Below, one piece after another: positions 27,801 to 36,987 of a stretch of 64,000 nt of DNA (positions within the stretch are counted from its first letter, which is position 1; every line of letters begins with the position of its first letter). Below the pieces are notes generated by a model. That model saw only the letters and a program-made list of their open reading frames with translations. It had not been told where the DNA came from and did no database searches. Both the position numbers and the translations under genes were made by a program. Source of the DNA: Polyangium sp. 6x1 (GTDB taxonomy: Bacteria; Myxococcota_A; Polyangia; Polyangiales; Polyangiaceae); assembly GCF_029946515.1 (NCBI RefSeq), contig NZ_JARZHH010000014.1, positions 1-64,000 on the forward strand, given 5' to 3'.

Positions 27801-30800
27801 CGAGCTGGTTGACGTTGACCGTCAGATCGCGCCACGTGCCCGCGGCGCCCGGGACGCTCGCCTGGCCGCCGAGCTTGCCCTCGACGCCGACCTCGCGGGC
27901 GACGGTCGTCACCTGATCGGCGAACGTCGCGAGCGTGTCGATCATGCCGTTGATCGTGTCCGCGAGCTCGGCGATCTCGCCCTTCGCGTCGACGGAGAGC
28001 TTCCGCTTGAGGTCGCCGTTCGCGACCGCGGTCACGACCTTCGCGATGCCGCGGACCTGGTTCGTCAGGTTGCCGGCCATCGAGTTGACGTTGTCGGTGA
28101 GGTCCTTCCACGTGCCGGCGACGCCCTTCACCTCGGCCTGACCGCCGAGCTTGCCCTCCGTGCCGACCTCGCGCGCCACGCGCGTCACTTCGGACGCAAA
28201 CGAGTTGAGCTGATCGACCATCGTGTTGATGGTGTTCTTCAGCTCCAGGATCTCGCCCTTCACGTCGACCGTGATCTTCTTGGAGAGATCGCCGTTCGCG
28301 ACCGCCGTCGTCACGGCCGCGATGTTGCGGACCTGCGCCGTGAGGTTCCCGGCCATCGAATTGACGGAGTCCGTCAGGTCCTTCCACGTGCCCGCGACGC
28401 CCTTCACGTCCGCCTGACCGCCGAGCTTGCCCTCCGTGCCGACCTCGCGCGCCACGCGCGTCACTTCGGATGCAAACGATCGGAGCTGATCCACCATCGT
28501 GTTGATGGTGTTCTTCAGCTCCAAGATCTCGCCCCGGACGTCGACGGTGATCTTCTTGGAGAGATCGCCGTTCGCGACCGCCGTCGTCACGGCCGCGATG
28601 TTGCGGACCTGCGCCGTGAGGTTACCGGCCATCGAGTTCACGGAGTCCGTGAGGTCCTTCCACGTGCCCGCGACGCCCTTCACCTCGGCCTGACCACCGA
28701 GCTTGCCCTCCGTGCCGACCTCGCGCGCCACGCGCGTCACTTCGGAGGCGAACCCCGAGAGCTGATCGACCATCGTGTTGATGGTGTTCTTCAGCTCCAG
28801 GATCTCGCCCTTCACGTCGACGGTGATCTTCTTGGAAAGATCACCGTTCGCGACCGCCGTCGTCACGGCCGCGATGTTGCGCACCTGCGCCGTGAGATTA
28901 CCGGCCATCGAATTGACGGAGTCCGTCAAATCCTTCCACGTACCCGCGACGCCCTTCACGTCCGCCTGACCGCCGAGCTTGCCCTCCGTGCCGACTTCGC
29001 GCGCCACGCGCGTCACCTCGGACGCGAACGAGTTGAGCTGATCCACCATCGTATTGATGGTGTTCTTCAGCTCGAGGATCTCGCCCTTCACGTCGACGGT
29101 GATCTTCTTGGAGAGATCACCGTTCGCGACCGCCGTCGTCACCGCCGCGATGTTGCGGACCTGCGCCGTGAGGTTCCCGGCCATCGAATTGACGGAGTCC
29201 GTCAAATCCTTCCACGTCCCGGCGACGCCCTTCACGTCCGCCTGACCGCCGAGCTTGCCCTCCGTACCGACCTCGCGCGCCACGCGCGTCACTTCGGCCG
29301 CGAACGAGCTCAGCTGATCCACCATCGTATTCGTGACGTTCTTGATCTGGAGGATCTCGCCGCGCGCATCGACGGTGATCTTCTGGGTCAAGTCGCCGTT
29401 CGCAATGGCCGTCGCGACCTTCGACACGTCGCGAAGCTGCACCGTGAGGTTACCGGCCATCGAATTGACGGAGTCCGTCAAATCCTTCCACGTGCCCGCG
29501 ACGCCCTTCACGTCCGCCTGACCGCCGAGCTTGCCCTCCGTGCCGACCTCGCGCGCCACGCGCGTCACTTCGGCCGCGAACGAGCTCAGCTGATCCACCA
29601 TCGTGTTGATGACGTTCTTGATCTGGAGGATCTCGCCGCGCGCATCGACGGTGATCTTCTGGGTCAGATCGCCGTTCGCAATGGCCGTCGCGACCTTCGA
29701 CACGTCGCGAAGCTGCACGGTGAGATTACCGGCCATCGAATTGACGTTGTCGGTGAGGTCTTTCCACGTGCCGGCGACGCCCTTCACCTCGGCCTGGCCG
29801 CCGAGCTTGCCCTCCGTGCCGACCTCGCGCGCCACGCGCGTCACTTCGGACGCAAACGAGTTGAGCTGATCGACCATCGTATTGATGGTGTTCTTCAGCT
29901 CCAGGATTTCGCCCTTCACGTCGACGGTGATCTTCTTCGAGAGATCCCCATTGGCGACGGCCGTCGTCACGGCCGCGATGTTACGCACCTGGCTCGTCAG
30001 GTTGCCGGCCATCGAATTGACGGAGTCCGTCAGATCCTTCCACGTGCCGGCCACGCCCTTCACTTCGGCCTGACCGCCGAGCTTGCCTTCCGTGCCGACC
30101 TCGCGCGCCACGCGCGTCACCTCGGACGCGAACGAGTTCAGCTGATCGACCATCGTGTTGATGGTGTTCTTCAGCTCCAGGATCTCGCCGCGCACGTCGA
30201 CCGTGATCTTTTTCGAAAGATCGCCATTGGCGACGGCCGTCGTCACGGCCGCGATGTTTCGCACCTGGCTCGTCAGGTTGCCGGCCATCGAATTGACGGA
30301 GTCGGTCAGATCCTTCCACGTGCCGGCCACGCCCTTCACGTCCGCCTGACCGCCGAGCTTGCCTTCCGTGCCGACTTCGCGCGCCACGCGCGTCACTTCG
30401 GACGCAAACGATCGGAGCTGATCGACCATCGTGTTGATGGTGTTCTTCAGCTCCAGGATCTCGCCGCGCACGTCGACGGTGATCTTCTTCGAAAGATCGC
30501 CGTTCGCGACCGCCGTCGTCACGGCCGCGATGTTGCGGACCTGGGCCGTCAGATTGCCGGCCATGAAATTGACGGAATCGGTCAGGTCCTTCCAGGTGCC
30601 GGCGACGCCTTGCACCTCGGCCTGACCGCCGAGCTTGCCTTCCGTGCCGACTTCGCGCGCCACGCGCGTCACTTCGGACGCGAACGAGCCGAGCTGATCG
30701 ACCATCGTGTTCACCGTCTTCGCGGTGCGGAGGAACTCGCCTTCGAGGGGGCGGCCGTCGACTTCGAGCGCCATGGCCTGCGAGAGATCGCCCTTGGCCA

Positions 30801-31299
30801 CGGCGCCGATGACGCGCGCCATCTCGCTCGTCGGGTGCACGAGATCGCTGATCAACGCATTGACGCTGCCGACCTTCTGCGCCCACGCGCCGGAGAGCCC
30901 CTCGACCGCCGCGCGATCGCCGATGCGCCCCTCTTTGCCGACGACGCGGCTCACGCGTTCGAGCTCGCTCGTCACCCGGCTGTTCAGCTCGACGACGTCG
31001 TTGAAGGTATCGGCGATTTTCCCATCGAGGCCCTCCCAGTCGATGGGCAGCCGGACCGAAAAATTGCCCTTCTTGAGCGCCGTCAGCGCTTCGAGCATCA
31101 GGCGGCGATCGAGGAAGCCGCCCGTCACCGCGTCGTGCGTCGCCTGGGGTGCGGCGCTCGGCTGGCCCCGCGTCTTCTTCACATCCGCCGGAGCATTCTT
31201 GGACTTGGACCCGACGGGTTTGGTGCCGGCGACCCTTTTCTCACGAGCGCTCGATGCCCGCGCAGCGCGGGTCGATCCATCCAGAGCACGTTTGGGCAT
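24871..31299 (-). CDS. Giant multi-HAMP soluble hybrid histidine kinase
   Basis: The product is 2142 residues and starts at ATG 31299 after AGGGGG. A basic N-terminus (1-60) is followed by a degenerate HAMP unit, then eleven 92-residue HAMP repeats (about 199-1225), most with [32 protein letters not shown] and [13 protein letters not shown]. After these come GAF (about 1230-1400), a coiled coil, HisKA with [13 protein letters not shown] (His near 1465), HATPase (about 1550-1700), and three receivers (about 1751-1865, 1875-1985, 2021-2140; the third with [12 protein letters not shown]). No membrane helix. The HAMP chain resembles the group III (Nik1/Os-1) osmosensing kinases of fungi and their bacterial relatives. 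It leads the operon. Input ligand unknown. Confidence 0.92.
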   Translation of the reverse strand: MPKRALDGSTRAARASSAREKRVAGTKPVGSKSKNAPADVKKTRGQPSAAPQATHDAVTGGFLDRRLMLEALTALKKGNFSVRLPIDWEGLDGKIADTFNDVVELNSRVTSELERVSRVVGKEGRIGDRAAVEGLSGAWAQKVGSVNALISDLVHPTSEMARVIGAVAKGDLSQAMALEVDGRPLEGEFLRTAKTVNTMVDQLGSFASEVTRVAREVGTEGKLGGQAEVQGVAGTWKDLTDSVNFMAGNLTAQVRNIAAVTTAVANGDLSKKITVDVRGEILELKNTINTMVDQLRSFASEVTRVAREVGTEGKLGGQADVKGVAGTWKDLTDSVNSMAGNLTSQVRNIAAVTTAVANGDLSKKITVDVRGEILELKNTINTMVDQLNSFASEVTRVAREVGTEGKLGGQAEVKGVAGTWKDLTDSVNSMAGNLTSQVRNIAAVTTAVANGDLSKKITVDVKGEILELKNTINTMVDQLNSFASEVTRVAREVGTEGKLGGQAEVKGVAGTWKDLTDNVNSMAGNLTVQLRDVSKVATAIANGDLTQKITVDARGEILQIKNVINTMVDQLSSFAAEVTRVAREVGTEGKLGGQADVKGVAGTWKDLTDSVNSMAGNLTVQLRDVSKVATAIANGDLTQKITVDARGEILQIKNVTNTMVDQLSSFAAEVTRVAREVGTEGKLGGQADVKGVAGTWKDLTDSVNSMAGNLTAQVRNIAAVTTAVANGDLSKKITVDVKGEILELKNTINTMVDQLNSFASEVTRVAREVGTEGKLGGQADVKGVAGTWKDLTDSVNSMAGNLTAQVRNIAAVTTAVANGDLSKKITVDVKGEILELKNTINTMVDQLSGFASEVTRVAREVGTEGKLGGQAEVKGVAGTWKDLTDSVNSMAGNLTAQVRNIAAVTTAVANGDLSKKITVDVRGEILELKNTINTMVDQLRSFASEVTRVAREVGTEGKLGGQADVKGVAGTWKDLTDSVNSMAGNLTAQVRNIAAVTTAVANGDLSKKITVDVKGEILELKNTINTMVDQLNSFASEVTRVAREVGTEGKLGGQAEVKGVAGTWKDLTDNVNSMAGNLTNQVRGIAKVVTAVANGDLKRKLSVDAKGEIAELADTINGMIDTLATFADQVTTVAREVGVEGKLGGQASVPGAAGTWRDLTVNVNQLAANLTTQVRAIAEVATAVTKGDLTRSIKVEAQGELAALKDTINEMIRNLRDTTLKNSEQDWLKTNLAKFSRMLQGQKDLLTVGRLILSELAPVVSAQQGVFYTMDVSREEPILKLLASYAYKQRKHSDNQFRLGEGLVGQCALEKERILLVNAPPDYITITSGLGEAAPVNIVVLPVLFEGQVKAILELASFERYSPTHLAFLDQLTESIGIVLNTIEANMRTEDLLKQSQSLARELQSQQEELRQTNAELGEKARLLAQQNVEVERKNREVEQARQALEEKAKQLALTSKYKSEFLANMSHELRTPLNSLLILSEQLSKNTEGNLFAKQVDFAKTIHSSGNELLGLINDILDLSKIESGTVVVDVGEVWFRDLADYVERTFRHVADAKKLEFELDLAPMLPRSIHTDAKRLQQVLKNLLSNAFKFTERGKVRLEVRTVSDGYSPENEHIGRAGWAIAFSVHDTGIGISADKQQIIFEAFQQADGSTSRKYGGTGLGLAISRGIANLLGGELRLSSHPGRGSTFTLYVPHVYAAPQRVARVRPAAMLESANVIAAYEVPEPLLIDTPPLLPVSIEDDRTVLRPGERSLLVVENDLAFARLIVEVARERGLKAVVAHRGADALAMARELRPAAVSLDLHLPDIDGLRVLDRLKHDLGMRHVPVQVITTDVDERERALRMGARDVLSKPVRTRDALAHAIGRLIEFIDAPRRSLLVVEPDGPERADKVRLLQHDMVDVRVAGTLDEAMEMLSIERPDAVVTAVDLPDGHGLDLVRRASAIGMVATVPFIVHAPGSTALADEERIERLGHIGVLKHSRSDERLIDEVALFLHLPLDKLTPPQRHALERLHSSQQVLAGKRVLIVDDDIRNIFAMTTILEEQGMITQAAETGRDAIKVLEESAEIDVVLMDIMMPEMDGYDTIRTIRGREEWRALPIVAVTAKAMKGDREKCFEAGATDYIAKPVDPEQLFARLRFWLHR
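27670..30705 (-). repeat. 276-bp tandem repeats encoding the HAMP array
   Basis: Eleven head-to-tail units of 276 bp (92 codons). Two types occur: most units read [20 protein letters not shown], two adjacent units read [20 protein letters not shown]. Long identical DNA tracts between units, with silent differences confined to patches, point to ongoing homogenisation. The edge units (first and last) are diverged. Confidence 0.9.
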
Positions 31300-31340
31300 G
31301 GTACCCCCTGGGACGACGACGCGCCGCCCGCAACAAAGGG

Positions 31341-31346
31341 CATCCT
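31341..31346 (-). promoter_or_regulatory. Possible -10 TAGGAT of the signalling operon
   Basis: TAGGAT on the minus strand lies 41 bp before ATG 31299, which has its own AGGGGG ribosome site. No good -35 is seen, so this is weak. Confidence 0.3.
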
Positions 31347-31435
31347 ACCGAGGGCTCCCCTTTGCGGAATCCGGCCGCACACCGGTTCCGGCGTAGGGCA
31401 CACCCTTATGCCCCTGTGGAATTCGTGCTCGCCGA

Positions 31436-31450
31436 TTGTGCGCGGCACAA
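31436..31450. promoter_or_regulatory. Perfect 6-bp inverted repeat upstream of the signalling operon
   Basis: TTGTGC-GCG-GCACAA is a perfect dyad 137 bp before the giant kinase start; a second loose dyad (GCTCG/CGAGC, 31453-31474) follows at once. Together they may be an operator for the five-gene operon, or the end of the transcript from 31514. The 214-bp gap holds no gene. Confidence 0.35.
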
Positions 31451-31513
31451 CGGCTCGGAAAAACCCGTTCGAGCACCAATCGTCGCCCGGGACAACCAGA
31501 CTGTTTTTTGCTG

Positions 31514-32185
31514 CTACGACGCGAATCGGCGAATGTCGTCGAAGGTACGGACACGGACGCCGGCCGTGCCATCGGATACCAAGCTCGCCACCATTGCGGC
31601 CGCGACGTCGTCTGCCTCTATCGGACGATAAACACGGAGCGGCCCCATCATGGCCCCGCTCACGGCGCGCAGGATGGGGGCGGCGAGCGCCTCGCCCGTC
31701 CTGTGCTCGTGGCGATCACCCAGGAGCATGCTCGGGCGCAGGATATCGACGCATTCGTAGCCGAGATCGCTGATATCGCGCTCGGCCTCCCCTTTGACAC
31801 GCAGATAAAAATTCATGGCCGTCGAATCCGCCCCGACGCTCGATACGAGCGAGAGCCGGCGGGCTCCCGCACGTTTCCCGAGCTTCGCGACCGAGACCAC
31901 ATAATCGTGGTCGACCTTGTAGAATGCCGGTCGGGATCCCGCCGCCTTGATGGTCGTGCCGAGGGCGATGAATACGTCATCGACGGGGGGCAAGGGCGTG
32001 AGGCCCTCGAGCGCGTCGAAATCGGCGCGGATTTCCTGCAGTTTGTCGTGGCTCGTGCCCGTCGGCCTGCGCGCGAGCACGACGACACGCGCGTACGCCG
32101 GGTGTTCGAGCAGGCGCGCGAGGCAGCTCTGGCCGACGAGGCCCGTCGCGCCCGCGAGGAGCGCGGTTCGCCCTTGCAAACTCAT
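31514..32185 (-). CDS. Atypical SDR, NAD(P)-binding oxidoreductase
   Basis: The product is 223 residues with ATG 32185 overlapping the HEAT-gene stop (ATGA). A Rossmann motif GATGLVGQSCLARLL lies near residue 10, then VFIALGTTIKAAGS and KLGKRAGARRLSLVSSVGAD, where the Ser-Ser replaces part of the usual SDR triad, and FYLRVKGEAERDI. This fits the TIP30/YwnB-like atypical SDRs. The substrate is unknown. Coupling to the HEAT-repeat gene suggests joint expression, although one product is cytosolic and the other exported. Confidence 0.8.
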   Translation of the reverse strand: MSLQGRTALLAGATGLVGQSCLARLLEHPAYARVVVLARRPTGTSHDKLQEIRADFDALEGLTPLPPVDDVFIALGTTIKAAGSRPAFYKVDHDYVVSVAKLGKRAGARRLSLVSSVGADSTAMNFYLRVKGEAERDISDLGYECVDILRPSMLLGDRHEHRTGEALAAPILRAVSGAMMGPLRVYRPIEADDVAAAMVASLVSDGTAGVRVRTFDDIRRFAS

Positions 32186-33414
32186 TTCGATGTTCCTTTC
32201 CCTCGACGAAGAAAAAACAAGCCGTAACACGCGAGGACCACGGCGACGATCCCGAGGACGATGCCCTTCAGGCCGAGCCCCGCGCCCGACGGCGACCTCG
32301 ACTGGCTCGTCCCGGCAGACGCAGGCGGAGGCGCGGAGGCGCGGGCATCGAGGAGGTTTTGCTCGGTCGTGGCCACGCGGCGGGTCTCGGGATCGGGGTG
32401 CGACTTCGCCACGCGGGCGAGGATCTCCCGCGCGGCCGGCGAGCCGACGCGGCGCAGGCTGCCGAGCGCGGCGAAGCGCAGCTCGTCCGGCTCCCGATCC
32501 ACGGCGCGCCCGAGCGGCTCGACGGCGGCCGCGTTCCCCTCGGAGCCGAGCGCCCGCGCCGCCGCGATGGCCGCGTCGCGCTCGCCCTTCTCCAGGATCA
32601 CGCCGAGCTCGGCCGTCACGGCCGGAACGAAGGCGCGCGCCGCAGCCGCGCGGATGACCTGCACGCGATCGTTCGGCGGCGCCGCGCGGAGGAGCGGGAT
32701 CCAGCGCGGTCCCACGGGCACGAGCTTGCGGCGTTCGAGCTCCATGAGCAGGCCGACGCGCAAGGTCGCGGGCCGCGCGGCGTCGTCGAGCAGCGCGGTG
32801 AGCGCAGGGACGTCGGCCTCGCCGATCAAGGGCGCGGCGCCGGCGAGCGTGAGATCCCGGAGCGCGAACGTGGCGATCCGCGCTTCCGCGGAGCCGAGCA
32901 TGGAGAGGGTGACGCGCCCGAGCGCGGCCGCATCGCCGCCCGTCCGCTCGCCCTTGCCGAGCGCGGCATAGGCGCGCGTGGCGTCGATCCACGTCGCCCG
33001 CGTGGCGGGCACGAGCACGATGCGATCGGCGATGGCCTCGACCGATTCGTACGGCACGGCCGCGGCGTCCTTCGCGTCGGGGCGCCTGCGTTCGAGGAAG
33101 AGAAGGATCTCCTCGCCGACGACATAGCTCTCGCCGGCGTGGCGGTGCGGCACGAAGCGGATCGGCCCCACCTTCGCGTCGCCCTCTCGAAAAAGCTCGA
33201 GGATCCGGGCCTCGACGGGCGGCAGGGGGCCGGCGCCGCGGGGCTCGTCGCCGGCGCGCTCGATCCGCGCGGCGGCGATGACGTCGGCGGCGCGCGCCAT
33301 CTGGTGCAACGTGAGCCCGCCCGGGATGATGTGGGCTTCTGCGATCGCCGGCACGAGCGCTGCGAACACGAGGCTCGCGGCGGAGACGAAGAGCGACGCG
33401 CGGGCACGAAACAC
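32182..33414 (-). CDS. Exported HEAT-repeat protein with C-terminal anchor
   Basis: The product is 410 residues with GTG start 33414, chosen because it gives a clean signal peptide (MFRARASLFVSAASLVFAAL...AEA) and a TAGCAT hexamer seven bases upstream. The mature start AHIIPGGLTLHQMARAADVI leads into a beta domain (FVPHRHAGESYVVGEEILLFLER), then HEAT-like helices (residues about 195-345: ALRDLTLAGAAPLIG, AAARALGSEGNAAAVEPLGR, AALGSLRRVGSPAAREILAR). A Ser/Pro linker and a membrane helix (GIVLGIVAVVLACYGLFF) precede a basic tail, so the body is probably periplasmic and anchored. Function unknown. Confidence 0.75.
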   Translation of the reverse strand: MFRARASLFVSAASLVFAALVPAIAEAHIIPGGLTLHQMARAADVIAAARIERAGDEPRGAGPLPPVEARILELFREGDAKVGPIRFVPHRHAGESYVVGEEILLFLERRRPDAKDAAAVPYESVEAIADRIVLVPATRATWIDATRAYAALGKGERTGGDAAALGRVTLSMLGSAEARIATFALRDLTLAGAAPLIGEADVPALTALLDDAARPATLRVGLLMELERRKLVPVGPRWIPLLRAAPPNDRVQVIRAAAARAFVPAVTAELGVILEKGERDAAIAAARALGSEGNAAAVEPLGRAVDREPDELRFAALGSLRRVGSPAAREILARVAKSHPDPETRRVATTEQNLLDARASAPPPASAGTSQSRSPSGAGLGLKGIVLGIVAVVLACYGLFFLRRGKGTSK

Positions 33415-33421
33415 GGCGCGG

Positions 33422-33427
33422 ATGCTA
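33422..33427 (-). promoter_or_regulatory. -10 hexamer TAGCAT, leaderless-type
   Basis: On the minus strand TAGCAT ends seven bases before GTG 33414. The spacer CCGCGCC has no ribosome site. Confidence 0.4.
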
Positions 33428-33580
33428 CTCGAAATCGGCCCGGAATGGCGGCGGCGCGCCGTAGCAGGATCGAGGTCCACCGCAAGCCGCGGATCCTTGC
33501 TCGCCGCGAGGAAACACGTCAGGATCGGTCCCCAACATCGGGGGCGAATGACCTGGGGCGGGGAATTCGGGAGAAAAACC

Positions 33581-34699
33581 ATGACGGATCGCGAAGACCC
33601 GCAGGAGATCGTCGATCAGCTCGAGGAGCGGCTCGATCTCCCGATCCACCCCACCTACCCGCTCAGGGACCGGGAGATCGTGGGCATCTGGCGCAAGCGG
33701 AGCGTCGAGGCGGTCCGGGAGCTCGCGACCCGGGGGTTTTTCGCGCGCAAGGACGCGCTCGGGAAGCGGCTGCACGAGAGCCTGCTCGCCGTGGCCGACG
33801 CGCCGATGGTGCCCTCGTTCGAGGAGGCGCCGGGACGAACCCTCCTGCTCGGCGAGCTCATCCGCAACATCGTGCAGCCGGGCCGCATCACGCAGGGCCT
33901 CAAGGGCACGTGCGCCGCGACGTGCGTGGAGATCTACGTGGCCGAGCGGGATCCGGCCGAGTACGCGCGGATCATCGCGGGCCTCGTGAGCCCCGCGGGT
34001 CGGGTCGCGCTCCGCAGCGGCGGGGAGCTCGTGCGCGACGAGGACGTGCTCGAGCCGGACGAACACGAGTACCGCAGGAGCCCGGTGAGCCGGTTGTTCC
34101 AGGTCGCCTGCATGGAGTACGCCTACCCCGAGCTCGACTACCACAACGCGGAGGACGGGCAGTTCGAGGGCGTGAAGAACACCGGCACGGGCCTGAGCCT
34201 CGGCGCGTTCGATCGGCTTCTCGTGGGGATCACGGGGCACCGCTGGGAGACGCTCTCCGACGGGCACGCGCGTTTCGCGGCGCTCTTCAAGCGGTTCGGC
34301 CTGGACACGAGCGGCGTCGCCGACCTGCACCGCGACGCGCTCTCGATCATCGAGCGCGTGACGAGCGCGGGCGAGACGGTCTTCGCCACGCTGGAGCTGC
34401 CGAGGGTGCGGAGCCCCGTGCGGAGGGCCGCGGGCGGCGCCGATCACGCGGCGCACAAGATCCGGGTGCTCGAGCTCGATCGTCCGAACGGAACGGTCGT
34501 CTACGACGATCCGATGGACCCGCAACAGAGCTGGTTCGAGGGGATTCGCACGCGCATCGTCGACCGGTATGGCCGCTGTACGATGCCCATCGCGGATTTC
34601 GAGAAGCTGCTCGTGGAGCTGAGCTATCCGCCCGAGCTCTGGCCCGGGCCGGAGAAGGCGCGGCCTGCTCCGACCGAGACCCAGCCCGAATCACGTTAA
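33581..34699 (+). CDS. Unknown protein, possibly papain-like fold
   Basis: The product is 372 residues, ATG 33581 behind GGGAGA. It has no signal peptide. The string QGLKGTCAATCVEIYVAERD (Cys111, Cys115) followed later by DHAAHKIRVLELDRPNGTVVYDDPMD has the order Cys ... His ... Asn/Asp seen in papain-like peptidases, with GTCAATCVEIY resembling the start of the nucleophile helix. I could not match a named family; the peptidase idea is weak. It is convergent with a small exported-protein gene, the two stops sharing the palindrome TTAA. Confidence 0.6.
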   Translation: MTDREDPQEIVDQLEERLDLPIHPTYPLRDREIVGIWRKRSVEAVRELATRGFFARKDALGKRLHESLLAVADAPMVPSFEEAPGRTLLLGELIRNIVQPGRITQGLKGTCAATCVEIYVAERDPAEYARIIAGLVSPAGRVALRSGGELVRDEDVLEPDEHEYRRSPVSRLFQVACMEYAYPELDYHNAEDGQFEGVKNTGTGLSLGAFDRLLVGITGHRWETLSDGHARFAALFKRFGLDTSGVADLHRDALSIIERVTSAGETVFATLELPRVRSPVRRAAGGADHAAHKIRVLELDRPNGTVVYDDPMDPQQSWFEGIRTRIVDRYGRCTMPIADFEKLLVELSYPPELWPGPEKARPAPTETQPESR

Positions 34700-34890
34700 C
34701 GAGGCGGCGCAGGAGGAGGCGGGGGCGGGGGCGCGTCCGCCCTTCGCGCGGCGTCCACGCAGATCTGCGCGACGTGGTTCTCGAAGTGCTGCCTTCGCTG
34801 CCCGCCATGACAACGCAAGCTCGCGAAGCCGGCGGCATATCCGCCGATGGTCCCCAGGGTCAAAAGCACGATCGCAACTCTTCGCTTCAT
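34696..34890 (-). CDS. Small exported or anchored protein (64 aa)
   Basis: The product is 64 residues from ATG 34890 with GAGGTGAG upstream. A membrane/signal helix (MKRRVAIVLLTLGTIGGYAAG) is followed by a His/Arg/Cys-rich stretch (SLRCHGGQRRQHFENHVAQIC) and a Pro run. It lies 98 bp after the Spy-like gene on the same strand, with a hairpin in between. Function unknown; the Cys and His residues could bind metal. It shares its stop palindrome with the convergent gene. Confidence 0.6.
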   Translation of the reverse strand: MKRRVAIVLLTLGTIGGYAAGFASLRCHGGQRRQHFENHVAQICVDAARRADAPPPPPPPAPPR

Positions 34891-34927
34891 GGTCTCACCT
34901 CTCGTTCGCTCGACGTCTCGTTGACGT

Positions 34928-34964
34928 CGGGGGCTCCGCGCGGGCGAGCCGCGCTCTGCCCCCG
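34928..34964 (-). terminator. GC hairpin after the Spy-like gene
   Basis: Outer arms CGGGGGC/GCCCCCG (7 bp) and inner arms GCGCGG/CCGCGC (6 bp), loop GCGAG. It begins 24 nt after the Spy-like stop. It lacks a T-run and may attenuate read-through into the small gene. Confidence 0.45.
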
Positions 34965-34988
34965 AACCCCCGCACGCCGCCCCGCGTT

Positions 34989-35597
34989 TCAAATCTCCAC
35001 GCCTCGCCCGCCGAAACCGCCCCAGAACCCCGGGGATTGCTCGATCAAGTCCGCAAGGCGCGCCCGCTGCCGCTCGTCGAGCACCTCGTGCACCTTCGCC
35101 AGCGAGCCCACCATCGCCTTGCGCATCGCCTCGAGCGCCGCGTCATGCCGCGCGAAGAGCTCGCCCATCACGGTCTCGTCGAAGCTCGGCGTGCGCATCG
35201 CTTTCGCCACGTCCTCGCGGCTCTTGCGGAGCTCGCCGCGGTGCCTCGTCGCGACCTCGCGCATCTCCTCGAACGCCGCCGCGATGGCCTTCTCCTGGCC
35301 CGGCGTCGTGTCGAGCGCCTCGAACAGCCGCCGCAGCACGAAGTGCGTCATGCCGTAGCCGCCGGGCCGGAAGCCCGCCCGCCCGTGCGTGCGGAAGGGC
35401 CCGCCGTGCTCGCGGTCGTATCCACCCTCCCAGCCGCCGTGGCCGTAGCCGCGCCCGCCCCAGCCGCCGCCTCCGTACGAGCCACAACCGCCGCCGTACC
35501 CGAAGCTCCGGTACCCGTAGCCGCGGTTGCACCCCCCGTGGCGCAGCACCTTGACGAGGCCGATGAGGCAAGCGGTTCCGATCAGAAATCCGAGCAT
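34989..35597 (-). CDS. Spy/CpxP-like periplasmic protein
   Basis: The product is 202 residues from ATG 35597, with GGAGGAG upstream. N-terminal hydrophobic helix (1-19), then a Gly/Tyr-rich stretch (24-83, GYGYRSFGYGGGCGSYGGGG type). Residues 85-190 are all helix: FEALDTTPGQEKAIAAAFEE, LRKSREDVAKAMRTPSFDE and LDERQRARLADLIEQ, the LTxxQ-type pattern of Spy/CpxP-family chaperones and metal-sensor relatives. It probably stays tethered to the membrane, facing the periplasm. Upstream it diverges from the mepA-like gene. Confidence 0.75.
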   Translation of the reverse strand: MLGFLIGTACLIGLVKVLRHGGCNRGYGYRSFGYGGGCGSYGGGGWGGRGYGHGGWEGGYDREHGGPFRTHGRAGFRPGGYGMTHFVLRRLFEALDTTPGQEKAIAAAFEEMREVATRHRGELRKSREDVAKAMRTPSFDETVMGELFARHDAALEAMRKAMVGSLAKVHEVLDERQRARLADLIEQSPGFWGGFGGRGVEI

Positions 35598-35743
35598 GTT
35601 CCGTTCTCCTCCGCGGCTTGTCGCGCGCCGCGTCGTTCACGCAGAGGAACATCACTCGCTCGTGTGAAGGGCGCGCCCCGCTCGGTGTGAAGAAGCGCAA
35701 AGACGCGCACGCAAGAGAGTGGCCAGGTCCGGCCGGCCGCGGG

Positions 35744-35749
35744 TATAGT
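35744..35749 (+). promoter_or_regulatory. -10 hexamer TATAGT, leaderless-type
   Basis: TATAGT ends seven bases before ATG 35757; the spacer CCTGTCG contains no ribosome site. Confidence 0.5.
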
Positions 35750-35756
35750 CCTGTCG

Positions 35757-36983
35757 ATGCGGCGGTGGTTCTTCGGGCTGGTTTTCCTGGTCTTCCCCGG
35801 CTGCGCGGCCACCGCGCCCGCAGAAGCAGGCCCGAAGACGAGCGCACGCGCGCCCATCCTGGTGCAGCCGGTGCAAGCCGCAGCACCAAGGCCCGCGCCG
35901 AGCCCGACGCCGGTCGCGAACGAGGCCGCCGCCGATCCGGACGCCGATGACGAGGAAGGGCCGGACGACGACGAGGCCGAGGCCGCCGAAGCGGAAGGCC
36001 CGGAGGCCGAAGCCCAGGCCCCTGCCCCGCCGCCGCCGAAGCCTCCGTCGCCGTTGCTGGCGCTCAGCGTGACCCAGCTCGAAGCGCGCTACCGCAGCGA
36101 TCCGGCCTCCGTCGGGCCGCTCTCGCTCGGCGCGACGAATGCGGGCGCGCTCGTGAACGGCGTGCAGATGCCGAGGAGCGACAAGTGGATCGTGCAGGAT
36201 CCCTCGTGCGCCTGGGGCACGCAGGAGACGGTGGACGCGATCGCGCGCAGCATCGAGAAGGTCGCGGCCGAGCACCCCGGCGCCCCGGCCCTCGCCATCG
36301 GGCACATCAGCAGCAAGAAGGGCGGCCACCTCTCGCCCCACAGGAGCCACCAGTCGGGCCGCGACGTGGACATCGGCTACTACCACAGCCCCCCGAAGAC
36401 CACGTTCGTCCGGGCGACCGAGGCGAACCTCGACCTCGAACGCACCTACGCGCTCGTGAAGACGATCGTGAGCGACGCCGACGTGGAGCTCGTGCTCATC
36501 GACACGTCCGTGCAGCGCCTCCTCGTGGCCCACGCGCTCCGCAAAGGCGAGGACGAGGCGTTTCTGGATCAGGTCTTCCAGGTCCGCGGCAAACACCCGA
36601 GGCCCCTCGTGCGGCACGCGCGCGGGCACGGCAACCACCTGCACGTGCGCTTCGTGAGCCCCGTCGCGCAGGAGCTCGGGCGCCGCGCGGGGGCGTTCCT
36701 CAAGCGGGAAAAGGTCGCTCCGCCGCACGTCGCGGACGCGGTCGTGATGCACAAGGCCCGGAGCGGCGACACGCTGCAAATCCTCGCCCGGCGCTACGGG
36801 ACGACGGTCGAGGCGATCCAGGGGGCGAACGGGCTCAGGACCATCGACATCAAGATGGGCCGGACGTACCGGATCCCGGTCCCCAAGCCGCCGACACCAC
36901 CAAAGTCCGCCGTCCCCAAGCGGCCGACGGCCGCGCCTCCGCGGACCGCGGGCGCGACGCGCGGCCCCACGCAGGGGCGGTAG
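35757..36983 (+). CDS. mepA: Murein endopeptidase MepA-like lipoprotein with LysM
   Basis: The product is 408 residues with lipobox FPGC (Cys16), then a Pro/Ala and acidic linker to about residue 100. Residues 105-310 are a peptidase M74 (MepA) domain with its zinc motifs: HLSPHRSHQSGRDVDIGY and, toward the end, ARGHGNHLHVRF. MepA cleaves D-Ala-mDAP cross-links of peptidoglycan. A LysM wall-binding module follows (about 330-378, HKARSGDTLQILARRYGT), which classical MepA lacks, and a Pro/Arg-rich tail. The next gene starts five bases on. Confidence 0.88.
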   Translation: MRRWFFGLVFLVFPGCAATAPAEAGPKTSARAPILVQPVQAAAPRPAPSPTPVANEAAADPDADDEEGPDDDEAEAAEAEGPEAEAQAPAPPPPKPPSPLLALSVTQLEARYRSDPASVGPLSLGATNAGALVNGVQMPRSDKWIVQDPSCAWGTQETVDAIARSIEKVAAEHPGAPALAIGHISSKKGGHLSPHRSHQSGRDVDIGYYHSPPKTTFVRATEANLDLERTYALVKTIVSDADVELVLIDTSVQRLLVAHALRKGEDEAFLDQVFQVRGKHPRPLVRHARGHGNHLHVRFVSPVAQELGRRAGAFLKREKVAPPHVADAVVMHKARSGDTLQILARRYGTTVEAIQGANGLRTIDIKMGRTYRIPVPKPPTPPKSAVPKRPTAAPPRTAGATRGPTQGR

Positions 36984-36987
36984 CGCC

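Noticed and set aside
27670-30705. Tandem array considered as CRISPR or satellite
   Set aside because: The 276-bp units are coding, contiguous and without spacers.
26788-31773. A 1661-codon open frame on the plus strand opposite the giant kinase
   Set aside because: It is antisense to the HAMP repeats, Arg/Asp/Val/His-rich with periodic repeats mirroring the kinase, and has no domain; a codon-bias shadow.
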